DNA of 10,576 bases from Verrucomicrobiota bacterium (GTDB lineage Bacteria > Verrucomicrobiota > Verrucomicrobiia > Verrucomicrobiales > Akkermansiaceae). A program made the translations under genes and the position numbers. Below are positions 1-7,962 of the stretch, in pieces (positions within the stretch are counted from its first letter, which is position 1; the number at the start of each line of letters is the position of its first letter). The stretch is from assembly GCA_026397695.1 (NCBI GenBank), contig JAPLUJ010000049.1, positions 1 to 10,576 on the forward strand, written 5' to 3'. The notes below the pieces were generated by a model. The model was not told where the DNA came from. It searched no databases and saw nothing but the letters and a program-made list of their open reading frames with translations.

Positions 1-134
1 CAGATCTCGATTGGCAGCATCGCGACCCGGCGGACCGCATCATCGCCGCTACCGCACTGATTCACAAAGTTCCCGTGCTGACGAAAGACGATCTCTTCCA
101 TCAGCCGGAATGCCCGGTGGAGGTGGTGTGGTAG
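1..134 (+). CDS. VapC-like PIN-domain toxin, C-terminal end (partial)
   Basis: The frame is open from the window edge and ends with TAG at 132-134, giving about 43 residues. It contains DPADRIIAATAL, the conserved helix of VapC-type PIN ribonucleases that carries an acidic metal ligand. This is followed by PVLTKDD, where the last acidic residues of the active site lie, and a short tail ending VEVVW. VapC proteins are toxins of type II toxin-antitoxin pairs that cleave RNA using Mg2+ held by three or four acidic residues. The N-terminal part, with the first catalytic Asp, and any antitoxin gene lie outside the window. I therefore cannot say whether the gene is intact. The family call is firm; the toxin role and any antitoxin partner are inferred from the family. 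Confidence 0.8.
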   Translation, partial: DLDWQHRDPADRIIAATALIHKVPVLTKDDLFHQPECPVEVVW

Positions 135-227
135 GCAGGACATGAGGGCTATACCAATGAATCGCGGGTTCCCTGTTTTATTGCCCCCCCATGGACTAGG
201 ACGGACCGGAGTCACGCCCTTCCTTGA

Positions 228-392
228 TTCAATAGCGTTCCGGAATTCTTTTTTGGTAAAGGCCAAAATGCTGGAACACCCATCCCCGAAAACGACGCCT
301 GGATCGCCGCCCTCGCGGTGGAACACATGGCGAAAATTGTCACTGCTGATGCTCATTTCGATCTCCTGCCCCAGGTGGCCAGGGTACTGTGA
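228..392 (+). pseudogene. Fragment of a second VapC-like PIN-domain gene
   Basis: This frame is open only between a TGA at 225-227 and a TGA at 390-392, about 54 codons with no good start codon. From about 270 it reads GTPIPENDAWIAALAVEH, then KIVTADAHFDLLPQV. These are the typical central and C-terminal motifs of VapC/FitB-type PIN nucleases: the END..IAA helix and the T.D.HF segment with the last acidic ligand. A whole PIN domain has about 130 residues, so the N-terminal half with the first catalytic Asp is missing. I found no continuation of it in the bases just upstream. It differs in sequence from the toxin tail ending at 134, so it is not a copy of that gene. The stop is 7 bases from the end of csb2, which is transcribed towards it. 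It is best read as a decayed gene. Confidence 0.7.
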
Positions 393-399
393 AAACACA

Positions 400-1977
400 T
401 TATTGAGGAAAGCAGAGGCCCATGCCGAAATGGGAGGAATGCCCCAAGGAAATGGGACCCGGAATTTCTCGGGGAAAGGTGATTCTAAATGCTCCACTAA
501 GGCGTTTCCCTCCATCGTCGCCGTGTTTTTGTCGGAAGCGTTGGAATTCTATGGGCCGGTGACGGCGCGCTCCCAAACGAAAGACACCATTTTCCTCCAG
601 CGGTTCAATCATGATTTGATCTAACGTAATATCCGCGAAATCTGCTCTGCGTTCTATGAGACGGGCGATATCTTCGCGCAGTCTGGCGGTGGTAAAGGCG
701 ACATGTGATGATAACTCCTCGGGACTGTCCCGCTTGCTTCCGCGTGTTTTGGGATGGCGGTGGCAAAGATAAGGGGTGACTGTATTCCAGACAGCGGAAC
801 ATTGGGTGGGCCCATGTGTGAAATCCTCCCCAAGCATCCCCATTCCGAGAAGAAGAACACCGAGCGGATGTCCCGAATCCGTGCGTTCCTTGCTTTTGAT
901 TTCGCGCAAAGCATTCAATGCGCACAGCTCATCTGGTCCGAATCCTTCCCCCGCAACTATGGTTAGATGATCCAAGCGGCCGTCACCGTCTTCATCTGTA
1001 GGAAGGTAATAGGCGTGGTCGTGTGTTTCCAACACCAGTCCTTCGCTCGTTTTCCCGGAGAAGACTTTGGACATTCCCCGAACACCATCTCGATGCTCCA
1101 GTTGTCTGCCGAGAATGCCCATCAGATTACGGCGGGCGGCCTCCGCGACAGGCAGTGTTTCCGTGACCAGTGGCAGAACCGTGGAATCCAGGGCGAATCG
1201 CAACATCTGCGGGCGCACTTGCTTTGAACGGGTACGCTTGGGCGCGGAAGTGACTTTGAAACAATCCGCGTTTCTGGAGTAACGGACCCAGCGGCTTCCG
1301 GGTGCCTCCGCCCATTTCTCAGCATGAAGCCACAACGTCTCGCCGCAGAGCCTCCAATCGGGATCATAGTGTGCGATTTTCGAGTTTGCTTGGCTGATCT
1401 CGCTGACAGATGAAAATGCAGACGCGGGATCAGGACAAAGAACCCTTACGATCTCGGTATTTTTGTCCAGAGTGCGGGAGCCTAATTGCCGACAGTTGAT
1501 TTCAGAAACCCGCTTCTCAGCCTCGCAATCATCCAATAGTCTCATCTCACACCATGATTCTGCCCGGCCCAAATAGCCGACATGGTGCAACCAATCGACC
1601 AATACGGCGCGCTCTTCCATTAAGAGGGTGCCGTCCGGCCAGCACACAAGCACATCCGAAGCCGATGGCACGACGACAAAGGTATCGAATACGAGAGTCG
1701 TATGCCCTGGCTCTTTCTTATCCCATGGCATGTAGTGTCGTGTATGCGCAACTGAGGCCGACGGCAATGCGAAGTCCGGCATCTCGGCCAGTTTGCGGAG
1801 AATTCGCTCGGCTAAATCATCACCGATATTCGGGCACTTCGCTTTCCATGTGGCGACAAAGCTTCTCAGAATGCGCCACGGGGAGGGTGGCCACTCCGGC
1901 ACGCCTTCATTCACATGCCTGCCCCACTGAGTGGCGTGGAATCTCCCAGTGAGGAATCTTATTGACAGGATAATCAT
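400..1977 (-). CDS. csb2: Type I-G CRISPR protein Csb2 (Cas5-Cas6 fusion)
   Basis: Csb2 (GSU0054 family) is the Cas5-Cas6 fusion of type I-G/I-U systems. It is expected to cut pre-crRNA at the repeat and stay on the crRNA as part of the Cascade-like complex. The 525 residues begin with a RAMP-like strand, IRFLTGRFHAT (6-16), followed by EWPPSPWRILRSFVATW (28-44), a family hallmark. Residues 318-340 contain THDHAYYLPTDEDGDGRLDH, the conserved His/Asp-rich Csb2 segment. The protein ends with a glycine-rich RAMP loop, GPISLGHSSHFGMGLCFP (507-524), whose histidines are candidates for the Cas6 active site. The ATG overlaps the csb1 stop by four bases (ATGA). A GAGGA ribosome site lies 9 bases upstream. 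It is the last gene of the cas operon here and looks intact. Confidence 0.93.
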   Translation of the reverse strand: MIILSIRFLTGRFHATQWGRHVNEGVPEWPPSPWRILRSFVATWKAKCPNIGDDLAERILRKLAEMPDFALPSASVAHTRHYMPWDKKEPGHTTLVFDTFVVVPSASDVLVCWPDGTLLMEERAVLVDWLHHVGYLGRAESWCEMRLLDDCEAEKRVSEINCRQLGSRTLDKNTEIVRVLCPDPASAFSSVSEISQANSKIAHYDPDWRLCGETLWLHAEKWAEAPGSRWVRYSRNADCFKVTSAPKRTRSKQVRPQMLRFALDSTVLPLVTETLPVAEAARRNLMGILGRQLEHRDGVRGMSKVFSGKTSEGLVLETHDHAYYLPTDEDGDGRLDHLTIVAGEGFGPDELCALNALREIKSKERTDSGHPLGVLLLGMGMLGEDFTHGPTQCSAVWNTVTPYLCHRHPKTRGSKRDSPEELSSHVAFTTARLREDIARLIERRADFADITLDQIMIEPLEENGVFRLGARRHRPIEFQRFRQKHGDDGGKRLSGAFRITFPREIPGPISLGHSSHFGMGLCFPQ

Positions 1978-3218
1978 GAGCTTTGTTCCTCATCATCATT
2001 TTCTGGAGAGTCGCCGTTAAGTTCGGAGCTTGCTTTGCCAGCGGCATCAATAACGGACTGACGCGCAACTTTCTGCTCGGGGAACAACTCATTCGCCAGA
2101 TCCTCAATGGTCCGATTCTCCCATGCCTCAGGCTTGATAATAAGCTTAGAAGACGGATTCTTATTGGTTCCCTTTTTGAACTCTACCAATTTGTCCTTGG
2201 CCAGATTCTCAGGGACTTTAAAATCGACTATATCTCCGGGAAGAGATACTGTAAGCTTTTCAATTTTAATGTTAGGTATCCAATCAATTATGGTCACTGG
2301 ACCAGCGGGGAAATGAGCTTTGCATGCCGCAATCAACCGCGTGCATTCCGAAAGCAATGCTGCCTCGTCGTGAATAACATAGCCCTTCGGCTGGGTGGCG
2401 GTCAGACTTTTATCGACACCAAAATCGCATGCGGAGCGGAGACGCAGGCCAGTATTCAGAAAACGGCGGACTTTGAAAACAGCCAGTGTAATGAGTAGGT
2501 TTGTAGCATCATCGCCGAGTCCATAGCCACGCAGTAGCGATAGATCGATGTTGAAGAATGCTTTGACTTCGCGTGCCGTAAATTCAGTCCGATGAAATGG
2601 CACGTTTCCAAATCCCTGCTTGGTATCACCCGCAGGGTTGACCCTATCGTTTTTGACTCCTCCGCTTTCCGCGACGCAAACATCCGTAGCTTCGATAAAT
2701 CCGCTCAGAACGCGTGCAAGGCGCAAACGACCGCCGGCAAGCTCCTTCTTCGCGAGAAACACCCCATGCAGGATTGCATTCGGATCGTATTTGAAAACCA
2801 GTTTGGACAGTTCCTTGAGCCTCACGGGGCCGATTTCAAATCCTGCGGCATCCGCTTTCAATTGATTGAAAACAGACTTGTCCTTTCCTTCCAGGATATA
2901 GGGGGAATTGATCCGATGTGCTTCAAGTATGGAATTCGTGAAGTTCTTCCCGTCTTTCTTCACCTGGATGTAAGCAAGTCCTTTCAACTCGGGAATGAGG
3001 TCGTCATTCGCCTCGTCCCAAATCGCCATTTCAAGTCGATTGGCGACGGATTGCGCGGACTCGACGAGGAGCTTCTTCGTGCCATCCGGCAAGGTGTAAA
3101 GAGCGGCACCCAGATCGGCGAAGCCGGTCGCTTGGAATCGTTCTCCCTGGAGGGGTTTAAGGGTGGCTTCCAGCAGCAGGCGTGGCTGGTTCTTCAATGC
3201 GGTGTAGTCGATGGACAT
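1974..3218 (-). CDS. csb1: Type I-G CRISPR protein Csb1 (Cas7 backbone subunit)
   Basis: Csb1 (GSU0053 family) is the Cas7-type RAMP protein that polymerises along the crRNA in type I-G effector complexes. From the chosen ATG the protein has 414 residues. It carries the family landmarks in order: RLLLEATLKPLQGERFQATG (13-32), LLVESAQSVANRLE (50-63), HRINSPYI (101-108), DPNAILHGVFL (145-155), AGGRLRLARVLSGFIEA (161-177), SGGVKNDRV (185-193), GFGNVPFHRTEFTA (202-215) and GLRLRSACDFG (257-267). The tail is acidic and of low complexity. A TTG at 3257 would add 13 residues and overlap the csx17 stop. I prefer the ATG at 3218 because the family normally begins close to the RLL motif, although neither start has a good ribosome site. 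It lies 35 bases after csx17. Confidence 0.94.
   Translation of the reverse strand: MSIDYTALKNQPRLLLEATLKPLQGERFQATGFADLGAALYTLPDGTKKLLVESAQSVANRLEMAIWDEANDDLIPELKGLAYIQVKKDGKNFTNSILEAHRINSPYILEGKDKSVFNQLKADAAGFEIGPVRLKELSKLVFKYDPNAILHGVFLAKKELAGGRLRLARVLSGFIEATDVCVAESGGVKNDRVNPAGDTKQGFGNVPFHRTEFTAREVKAFFNIDLSLLRGYGLGDDATNLLITLAVFKVRRFLNTGLRLRSACDFGVDKSLTATQPKGYVIHDEAALLSECTRLIAACKAHFPAGPVTIIDWIPNIKIEKLTVSLPGDIVDFKVPENLAKDKLVEFKKGTNKNPSSKLIIKPEAWENRTIEDLANELFPEQKVARQSVIDAAGKASSELNGDSPENDDEEQSS
1987..1991 (-). promoter_or_regulatory. Shine-Dalgarno site of csb2
   Basis: On the minus strand GAGGA stands 9 bases before the csb2 ATG, inside the last codons of csb1. It is the only clear Shine-Dalgarno sequence I see among the genes of the window. 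It supports the ATG at 1977 as the csb2 start and suggests csb2 is translated partly by fresh initiation as well as by coupling through the ATGA overlap. Confidence 0.55.
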
Positions 3219-3253
3219 GGTATTGTATTTTCTATTGGTGTGTGGTTGTTGGT

Positions 3254-5155
3254 TCAAGAATCCTGAGCTTTCTTCTCTCTGAGCACTTGCTTTTTGAGCG
3301 ACGCCAAGCCGACATCAGAGATGGGAATAAGGAGGGCTGCGGCGAGCGTACGGCTTGCAACGGTAGAGCAAACGCATTCCAGCCACTCGTCATCCCGTGA
3401 CGGAAAACCATGCATGGGAAAGGGTTTGGGCATGAGACTCTGGCCACGGAGCAATCTGACGGCCCGTTGACAAGCATCCGTCACCCGATCCGCACGGAGC
3501 AGTCCGAGGATGCCAAGATTCGGACGCAATGAGTCACCCTCATCCGCTTGTTGGACTAGTGGCGTGTGGAAGAGGAGTTTGAGCAGGCAGTAGGCAACCG
3601 GGAGAATCATGGCATTTCCTTGCGGATGATTCGCCGATGAGCTGGGGGCGCGTCGATACTTCCAGGTTTCGCAGAGTGACAATCCCCAGAGAAGCTCCAC
3701 AATCCGCACATCGTCCAGATTCCCGGCAAGAAATTCACCGAGGTCAGCAAGGGTGGCGCGGTGGGATGATGTGAGTGCGGAAGCCGGATCTCCTGTCTTG
3801 TCCGCATCCATCACCCGTCGGTACAATACCGCCGACAGATTCGTCGCAAGATCCGCACCCGACCACACTGCGGAATGGCTGTTCTCCGACCAGCCATATT
3901 GCCGCCCTTTTGCCTCAACATCCTCAAGGTTGAGACGTATGCTCCCAAACTCCTTGTTTGAGATGGATGCCAAGGCCAAGGCGATTCCAAATTCCGGGCT
4001 GTGATCGTCCGTGGCGGCCACCCATGCCGATGATAGAGCAGCCAGCGGACGGAGTCCTTTCGCGTCCGCTCGGAATTTTGGTGCACTTGCAACCAAGTGT
4101 TCGGCATTTCCAAGCGCGACAAGAATTCTTTGGAAACGCGCTTTGTCGTTGCCGGTGTCTCCATATTGGCAGTAGTCGAAAATGCCACGCTCGATCTCCC
4201 TCAGAACCGCTTGGAAACGGGCCGGAGCTTTGTCTCCGCATGCCCGCCGAAATGCAGACAGCCAGTTATCGATTTCACGAAGCAGCGAGGCATCGTTTTT
4301 CGCTGCAACTTCAAATTGGCCGAGTGGAGTTGCCATGACTCCTGCTCTAATATGTTCGTCGAAGGAGAATCGAACGAATGACTTTATCCCACGGTCAACA
4401 CCAAGCCCGGCTATCGCCCTGGAGAAATCCACACCGGTTTGTGCTTGTTTACCCCTTAGTTCTGCCCGCCCTTCACCGAATAGTAGTTGTATTTCTCCCA
4501 ATGAAGAAGCACGGTCCCACAATGGCAGCCACAATTCGCCCTTGCCTTTCTCAGTTTGCGAATCCTGCAGCATTGAATTCCCGACCGCCGATGGATTTGT
4601 TGTAAATGGAAATACAGCTTTTGAATTACCGGTTGAATCCATTTTCTTGTTACTTGTGCCGGACAAGAACAGACATCCCAAGTATGGCGAATAACTGAAC
4701 TTGCTCGACATATAGACCGCGCAAGAATCAAACCATTGAAGAAACCCGTCTGGCATGCGATTCCTCGCAGCAAGAAGGAGCACGTCCTTTTCCATATCCG
4801 GGCTAGCTCGCTTCATGTCATCAACTTGACGAATGGCTTTTTGAAAATCCGATAGTCGTGGATCGTTTGAACTACGGAGAAGAGCAATGGCCGCCACGTC
4901 TGCACCTCTTGCCTTTTCGAATCCTCCCGCTCCATTCCAAGGGCTGAGAATGGGGGATGGCTGATAGCGAGTGGCGAAGAACTCGACGATCTGATCTTCC
5001 GTGAGTTCCGTGTGCAGGCAAAAGACATTGTTCTTCCAAAATCCCCTGGCGATGGGGTCGAGACCTTGACCGACGATGATGCGCAACACACCAAGGGCCT
5101 TGAGGTAGTTCATGAGCGGTTCGGGTGTGCAACCGTTAAGTTCGATGATTGGCAT
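3254..5155 (-). CDS. csx17: Type I-G CRISPR protein Csx17 (Cas8-type large subunit)
   Basis: Csx17 takes the place of the Cas8 large subunit in type I-G complexes and is presumed to help recognise the PAM and recruit Cas3. The 633-residue protein opens with LNGCTPEPLMNYLKALGVLR (6-25), followed by SPWNGAGGF (71-79), both strong family signatures. TGVDFSRAIAGLGVDRGIKS (240-259) and ATPLGQFEV (275-283) also fit. The C-terminal third, with AYCLLKLLFHTPL and the LRADRV..A..RAVRLLRG helix, matches the usual end of the family. An ATG at 5251 would add 32 residues rich in Pro, Arg and Ser and overlap cas3 by 83 bases. The ATG at 5155, 13 bases after the cas3 stop, fits the family start and is preferred. 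Residues 157-195 look unusual (see findings). There is no frameshift. Confidence 0.92.
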   Translation of the reverse strand: MPIIELNGCTPEPLMNYLKALGVLRIIVGQGLDPIARGFWKNNVFCLHTELTEDQIVEFFATRYQPSPILSPWNGAGGFEKARGADVAAIALLRSSNDPRLSDFQKAIRQVDDMKRASPDMEKDVLLLAARNRMPDGFLQWFDSCAVYMSSKFSYSPYLGCLFLSGTSNKKMDSTGNSKAVFPFTTNPSAVGNSMLQDSQTEKGKGELWLPLWDRASSLGEIQLLFGEGRAELRGKQAQTGVDFSRAIAGLGVDRGIKSFVRFSFDEHIRAGVMATPLGQFEVAAKNDASLLREIDNWLSAFRRACGDKAPARFQAVLREIERGIFDYCQYGDTGNDKARFQRILVALGNAEHLVASAPKFRADAKGLRPLAALSSAWVAATDDHSPEFGIALALASISNKEFGSIRLNLEDVEAKGRQYGWSENSHSAVWSGADLATNLSAVLYRRVMDADKTGDPASALTSSHRATLADLGEFLAGNLDDVRIVELLWGLSLCETWKYRRAPSSSANHPQGNAMILPVAYCLLKLLFHTPLVQQADEGDSLRPNLGILGLLRADRVTDACQRAVRLLRGQSLMPKPFPMHGFPSRDDEWLECVCSTVASRTLAAALLIPISDVGLASLKKQVLREKKAQDS

Positions 5156-5168
5156 GGGTGCAGGAGAT

Positions 5169-7622
5169 TCAGGGGTTATTGGCGGAGGCCCGTTGATCCG
5201 CCGCGCGGAGCAGGGTTTCCCAGAAGGCGAGACGCAGCGGTCCGAGGTCATTGGAATCCCTCAGCTTTAACATGCGCTCCGCCCAACTCGGCTGGTTCTC
5301 GAAAGGCGGGTATTGGCATAGACCGATTTCCATTGGTTCCAATGACAGCGTAAGGGCTGGCGAAACCACTCCATCGCCAAGATCCACCGCATCCAGCATA
5401 TCGCCATCCCATACTCCCCGGGCGAAGCGTTTGGCCACGTCTTGTGGCGGGATTTCATCTGGCAACGAACGAATGGAAAGACGAACCTTCCCGTGATGGG
5501 CGGCGATCAACCATGCCACGAGGTTGCGCAAATCATCGGGGATGCTATCCACCTCCGGGTGAATGATGGCAAGTGCTGAGGCAAGTTCATGCCGGAAATA
5601 GGAGCGGTAATTTGGGTCGCTCTTGTCGCGGGCATTCCGCCATGCGTCCTTTGGGGCCTTGGCGAATGGCTTATGGGATGACGCAGCGGGACTGGCCTGT
5701 AATTCCGGTTTGATTTTGGCAGCAAACGCCGGGTGGGTTTTACCTAGATCGTGCCAGCGTGCGGCCAAGGGGAGGGCGGGTTGGAAAGTCCCGGTTTTGC
5801 CGAGGATGTCGGTCAATTCCTGAAAGACATGGTTGGTGTGTTCAGCAATGGATTGCCATGTGGCGGCAGATAGGGTATCTCCGTCGTTAGATTCGTTATT
5901 TCCCGATGCTCCCACCGCAATGGGTTCTACGGGTTTTGTAATTTGCGGATCAAATCCGGTCTCAGGCGAATATCCGCCAACGTGACTTGGAAGGAGATAG
6001 ATTTGTCCTGGGATTAGGACATATTTGCCGAATTCCTTCGAAACCGTTTCCCAAAAGCCCTCAAGGTGATTCCAACGCCGCAGTTTGAATTTGCCTTTAG
6101 CCAACCACTCCATGGTTTCTTTAGTGATGGGGGCGGGACAAAGTTCATTGCGTTGCGGTGCGGGAAATCCTTCTGTTGGCGGCGTCTGGTCTTTCTCCGA
6201 TCCCTCCCATGCACGCCAGAAGAGGCTGATGCCGGTGTTTTCAATTTCACGCACCCAGCGGTCGATGTCGATATCCTGTCCTGCAAGATCCGGTGTGGTA
6301 TCGAATAGATCAAGGAAATCACGACGCCGGATGACGTGTTTGGAAGCAGGTTTTTCGCATTCCGGCATGGGGATATTCGCTAGATTGCAAGGAGATGCGT
6401 TTGCGCCGTTGGCGACCAACTCATCTATCAAGCGGTTTGCTTCTTTCAATTGAACCTCATTGTATGGAATGGGCTTCTCGGGGGTAATGAGGAAAATCCT
6501 CGCATCTTTTTCCGTGCCGCGCCGATTGCATCGCCCGAAGCGTTGCACCAGCGAGGACCATGGAGCAATTTCGGTAAACAGCGTGGCGGCCGACAGGTCC
6601 ACCCCGGCTTCGACGATCTGGGTGCTGATGGCAATACGGTTCTGGTTCTCAGATGCGATGAGTTGAGAAAGCTGTTTCGCGCGATCGGAGGAACGGAACT
6701 GTGAGTGGAGTAAGATCGGAGCGACAGAGGTAGGCGTGGATAATTGCTGCTTTGTGATTTCAGCATGGAGTTCCCTGGCCTTTTTTACCGTGTTCACGAC
6801 CACAAGTGTGAGTCCGCTTTGGTTCCGTATTTCTAATAAAATCTCAGCGCAGAGTTTTTTCACCTCGGCGCTCGTGTGTTTACTACGTTTCAACACCTTG
6901 CGTGCCTCACGCAGGCGGATAACGCGGTCGGACTTTTTGTCGGTGTCCTCCAACTCAATGGTCGTGCCAAGAGAAGATGGTTTGAAATCCACGGTTGCCA
7001 GCCATGCCGGGTCATTGGTTGCGCTCATCCACCATGAGTGGCAGGGTTTGGCTGTGCCAAACGAGTCGCGAAACGCCGCAAGTTGCGCTGTGGTGGGCAG
7101 GCCCGCGCCCATCAACTGCACTTCATCGAACACCCACAGACAATCGTTATTTAACAGGCCGTAGTGCATCGGCCAACGGAAGCGACTCATACCGTAGCCA
7201 CGGTTCAAAGCTCGACTCAAGAGCATGTCCTGAGTTCCAATCAAGATCGCGTTCTCCTCAGGATAGAGATCCCAGCCCGCTGCGTCTTCACCACCCATGA
7301 GCATGTGCAGCCCCACTTTGTTGGAATGGGTGGTCCTGCCGTCATCCCAATGGACTCCCAGTTTTTTCAACCAATCCCCTGCAACCGAATGAGTTTGTTC
7401 AACGAGTGTGCGCATGGGCAGGCAGTAAACCAGACGGCGCGGGAATTCAGCATGGCCCAAGTGAACCCGGTTCCAAAGCCAGGCATGGATTACTGCCGCG
7501 GTTTTGCCCAGTCCGGTGGGGATTGAGATCAGGCGACTGGTGCATTGCGCCTGCGCCAGCGTTTGCTGGTAGGCATAGGGATGCTGGCCGGTGCTGGTTT
7601 TGAAGAAATTCGGGTAGTCCAT
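5169..7622 (-). CDS. cas3: CRISPR-associated helicase/nuclease Cas3 with C-terminal HD domain
   Basis: Cas3 is recruited to target DNA bound by the effector complex, unwinds it with ATP and degrades it. This 817-residue protein has the superfamily 2 helicase first: Walker A SIPTGLGKT (33-41), Walker B VFDEVQ (164-169, a DEVQ form of the DExD/H box), motif III MSAT (199-202), motif V STQIVEAGVDLS (333-344) and motif VI QRFGRCNRRG (360-369). The HD nuclease follows at the C terminus: candidate His 595 and 598, RWHDLGK with His624-Asp625, His678, and HHGK (709-712). The end, LLRAADQRAS, is typical. Helicase-then-HD order is the mark of Cas3 from type I-G, the reverse of most type I systems. All motifs are intact, so it should be active. 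It is the first gene of the operon. No Shine-Dalgarno sequence precedes the ATG. Confidence 0.95.
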   Translation of the reverse strand: MDYPNFFKTSTGQHPYAYQQTLAQAQCTSRLISIPTGLGKTAAVIHAWLWNRVHLGHAEFPRRLVYCLPMRTLVEQTHSVAGDWLKKLGVHWDDGRTTHSNKVGLHMLMGGEDAAGWDLYPEENAILIGTQDMLLSRALNRGYGMSRFRWPMHYGLLNNDCLWVFDEVQLMGAGLPTTAQLAAFRDSFGTAKPCHSWWMSATNDPAWLATVDFKPSSLGTTIELEDTDKKSDRVIRLREARKVLKRSKHTSAEVKKLCAEILLEIRNQSGLTLVVVNTVKKARELHAEITKQQLSTPTSVAPILLHSQFRSSDRAKQLSQLIASENQNRIAISTQIVEAGVDLSAATLFTEIAPWSSLVQRFGRCNRRGTEKDARIFLITPEKPIPYNEVQLKEANRLIDELVANGANASPCNLANIPMPECEKPASKHVIRRRDFLDLFDTTPDLAGQDIDIDRWVREIENTGISLFWRAWEGSEKDQTPPTEGFPAPQRNELCPAPITKETMEWLAKGKFKLRRWNHLEGFWETVSKEFGKYVLIPGQIYLLPSHVGGYSPETGFDPQITKPVEPIAVGASGNNESNDGDTLSAATWQSIAEHTNHVFQELTDILGKTGTFQPALPLAARWHDLGKTHPAFAAKIKPELQASPAASSHKPFAKAPKDAWRNARDKSDPNYRSYFRHELASALAIIHPEVDSIPDDLRNLVAWLIAAHHGKVRLSIRSLPDEIPPQDVAKRFARGVWDGDMLDAVDLGDGVVSPALTLSLEPMEIGLCQYPPFENQPSWAERMLKLRDSNDLGPLRLAFWETLLRAADQRASANNP

Positions 7623-7669
7623 GTTTGGGATCTATCGGATGAGGGCCGATTGGCTGTGGAGAACACTTC

Positions 7670-7699
7670 GAGTTAGGCTGTTCAGATGGGCAGTGTCAA
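7670..7699 (-). promoter_or_regulatory. Possible promoter of the cas operon
   Basis: On the minus strand a perfect TTGACA (7694-7699) stands 71 bases before the cas3 ATG. Eighteen bases further on is TAACTC, which matches a sigma-70 -10 box poorly. The position is right for the leader of the cas3-csx17-csb1-csb2 operon, but the -10 element is weak, and a six-base -35 match can occur by chance. This is a candidate only. Confidence 0.2.
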
Positions 7700-7760
7700 A
7701 CTGGAAATGAGAGAATTTTGATATTTTGCGGGGAGATTGTTGGGCGGAGTGGGGAAACCG

Positions 7761-7781
7761 GCGACGGTCGCAGACCGCCGC
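7761..7781. repeat. Imperfect GC-rich hairpin, possible dispersed repeat unit
   Basis: GCGACGGTC and GACCGCCGC flank a three-base GCA loop and pair at eight of nine positions, with one A-C mismatch. Short GC-rich palindromes in intergenic DNA are often REP-like elements present in many copies per genome. Only one copy is visible here, so the repeat status is inferred. It could also take part in ending or stabilising transcripts, but no T-run follows it on either strand. Confidence 0.35.
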
Positions 7782-7962
7782 TACAGTGGAGGGATGCGTT
7801 TGGTGCGGGCGTCACACGGGCGGATGACACGGTTCGTGATTTTCGTGGTTCGCATTCCCGAATTCAGGCTCAAGGCCTACGGATTCCTGCGCATGGGCAA
7901 CAACGCGGGCTGGGCGCTGGACCCGGCGCTGGGAGGGTTTCTAGCAAAAGATTCCTATAGTA

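Larger units (their letters stand above)
7623..7962. other. Intergenic region between the macB-like gene and cas3
   Basis: This gap of 340 bases separates two operons read in the same leftward direction. It must hold the promoter of the cas operon and the end of the macAB-like transcript. Short open frames cross it on the plus strand (for example around 7718-7960), but they match no family I know and I do not call them genes. The stretch 7835-7945 is rather rich in coding-like text (a plus frame reads LKAYGFLRMGNNAGWALDPA), so it may be a gene remnant. I found no CRISPR repeats, tRNA or clear Rho-independent terminator. Confidence 0.5.

Noticed and set aside
365..399. Terminator between the PIN remnant and csb2
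   Set aside because: There are short CCAGG repeats near 371-383, but no convincing stem followed by a T-run on either strand.
142..624. Plus-strand open frame of 160 codons
   Set aside because: It runs antisense through the end of csb2 and in a different frame from the PIN remnant. Its translation is rich in Pro, Arg and Ser and matches nothing I know. The 228-392 frame is the one with PIN motifs.
2592..3266. Plus-strand open frame of 224 codons
   Set aside because: It lies wholly antisense to csb1, which has strong family motifs over the same bases. It shows no recognisable domain and is a shadow frame.
7623..7962. Possible CRISPR array or leader in the largest intergenic gap
   Set aside because: I looked for direct repeats of about 25-40 bases at regular spacing and found none. 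The only repeated text is the short hairpin and an eight-base GGCGCTGG doublet at 7913-7932.
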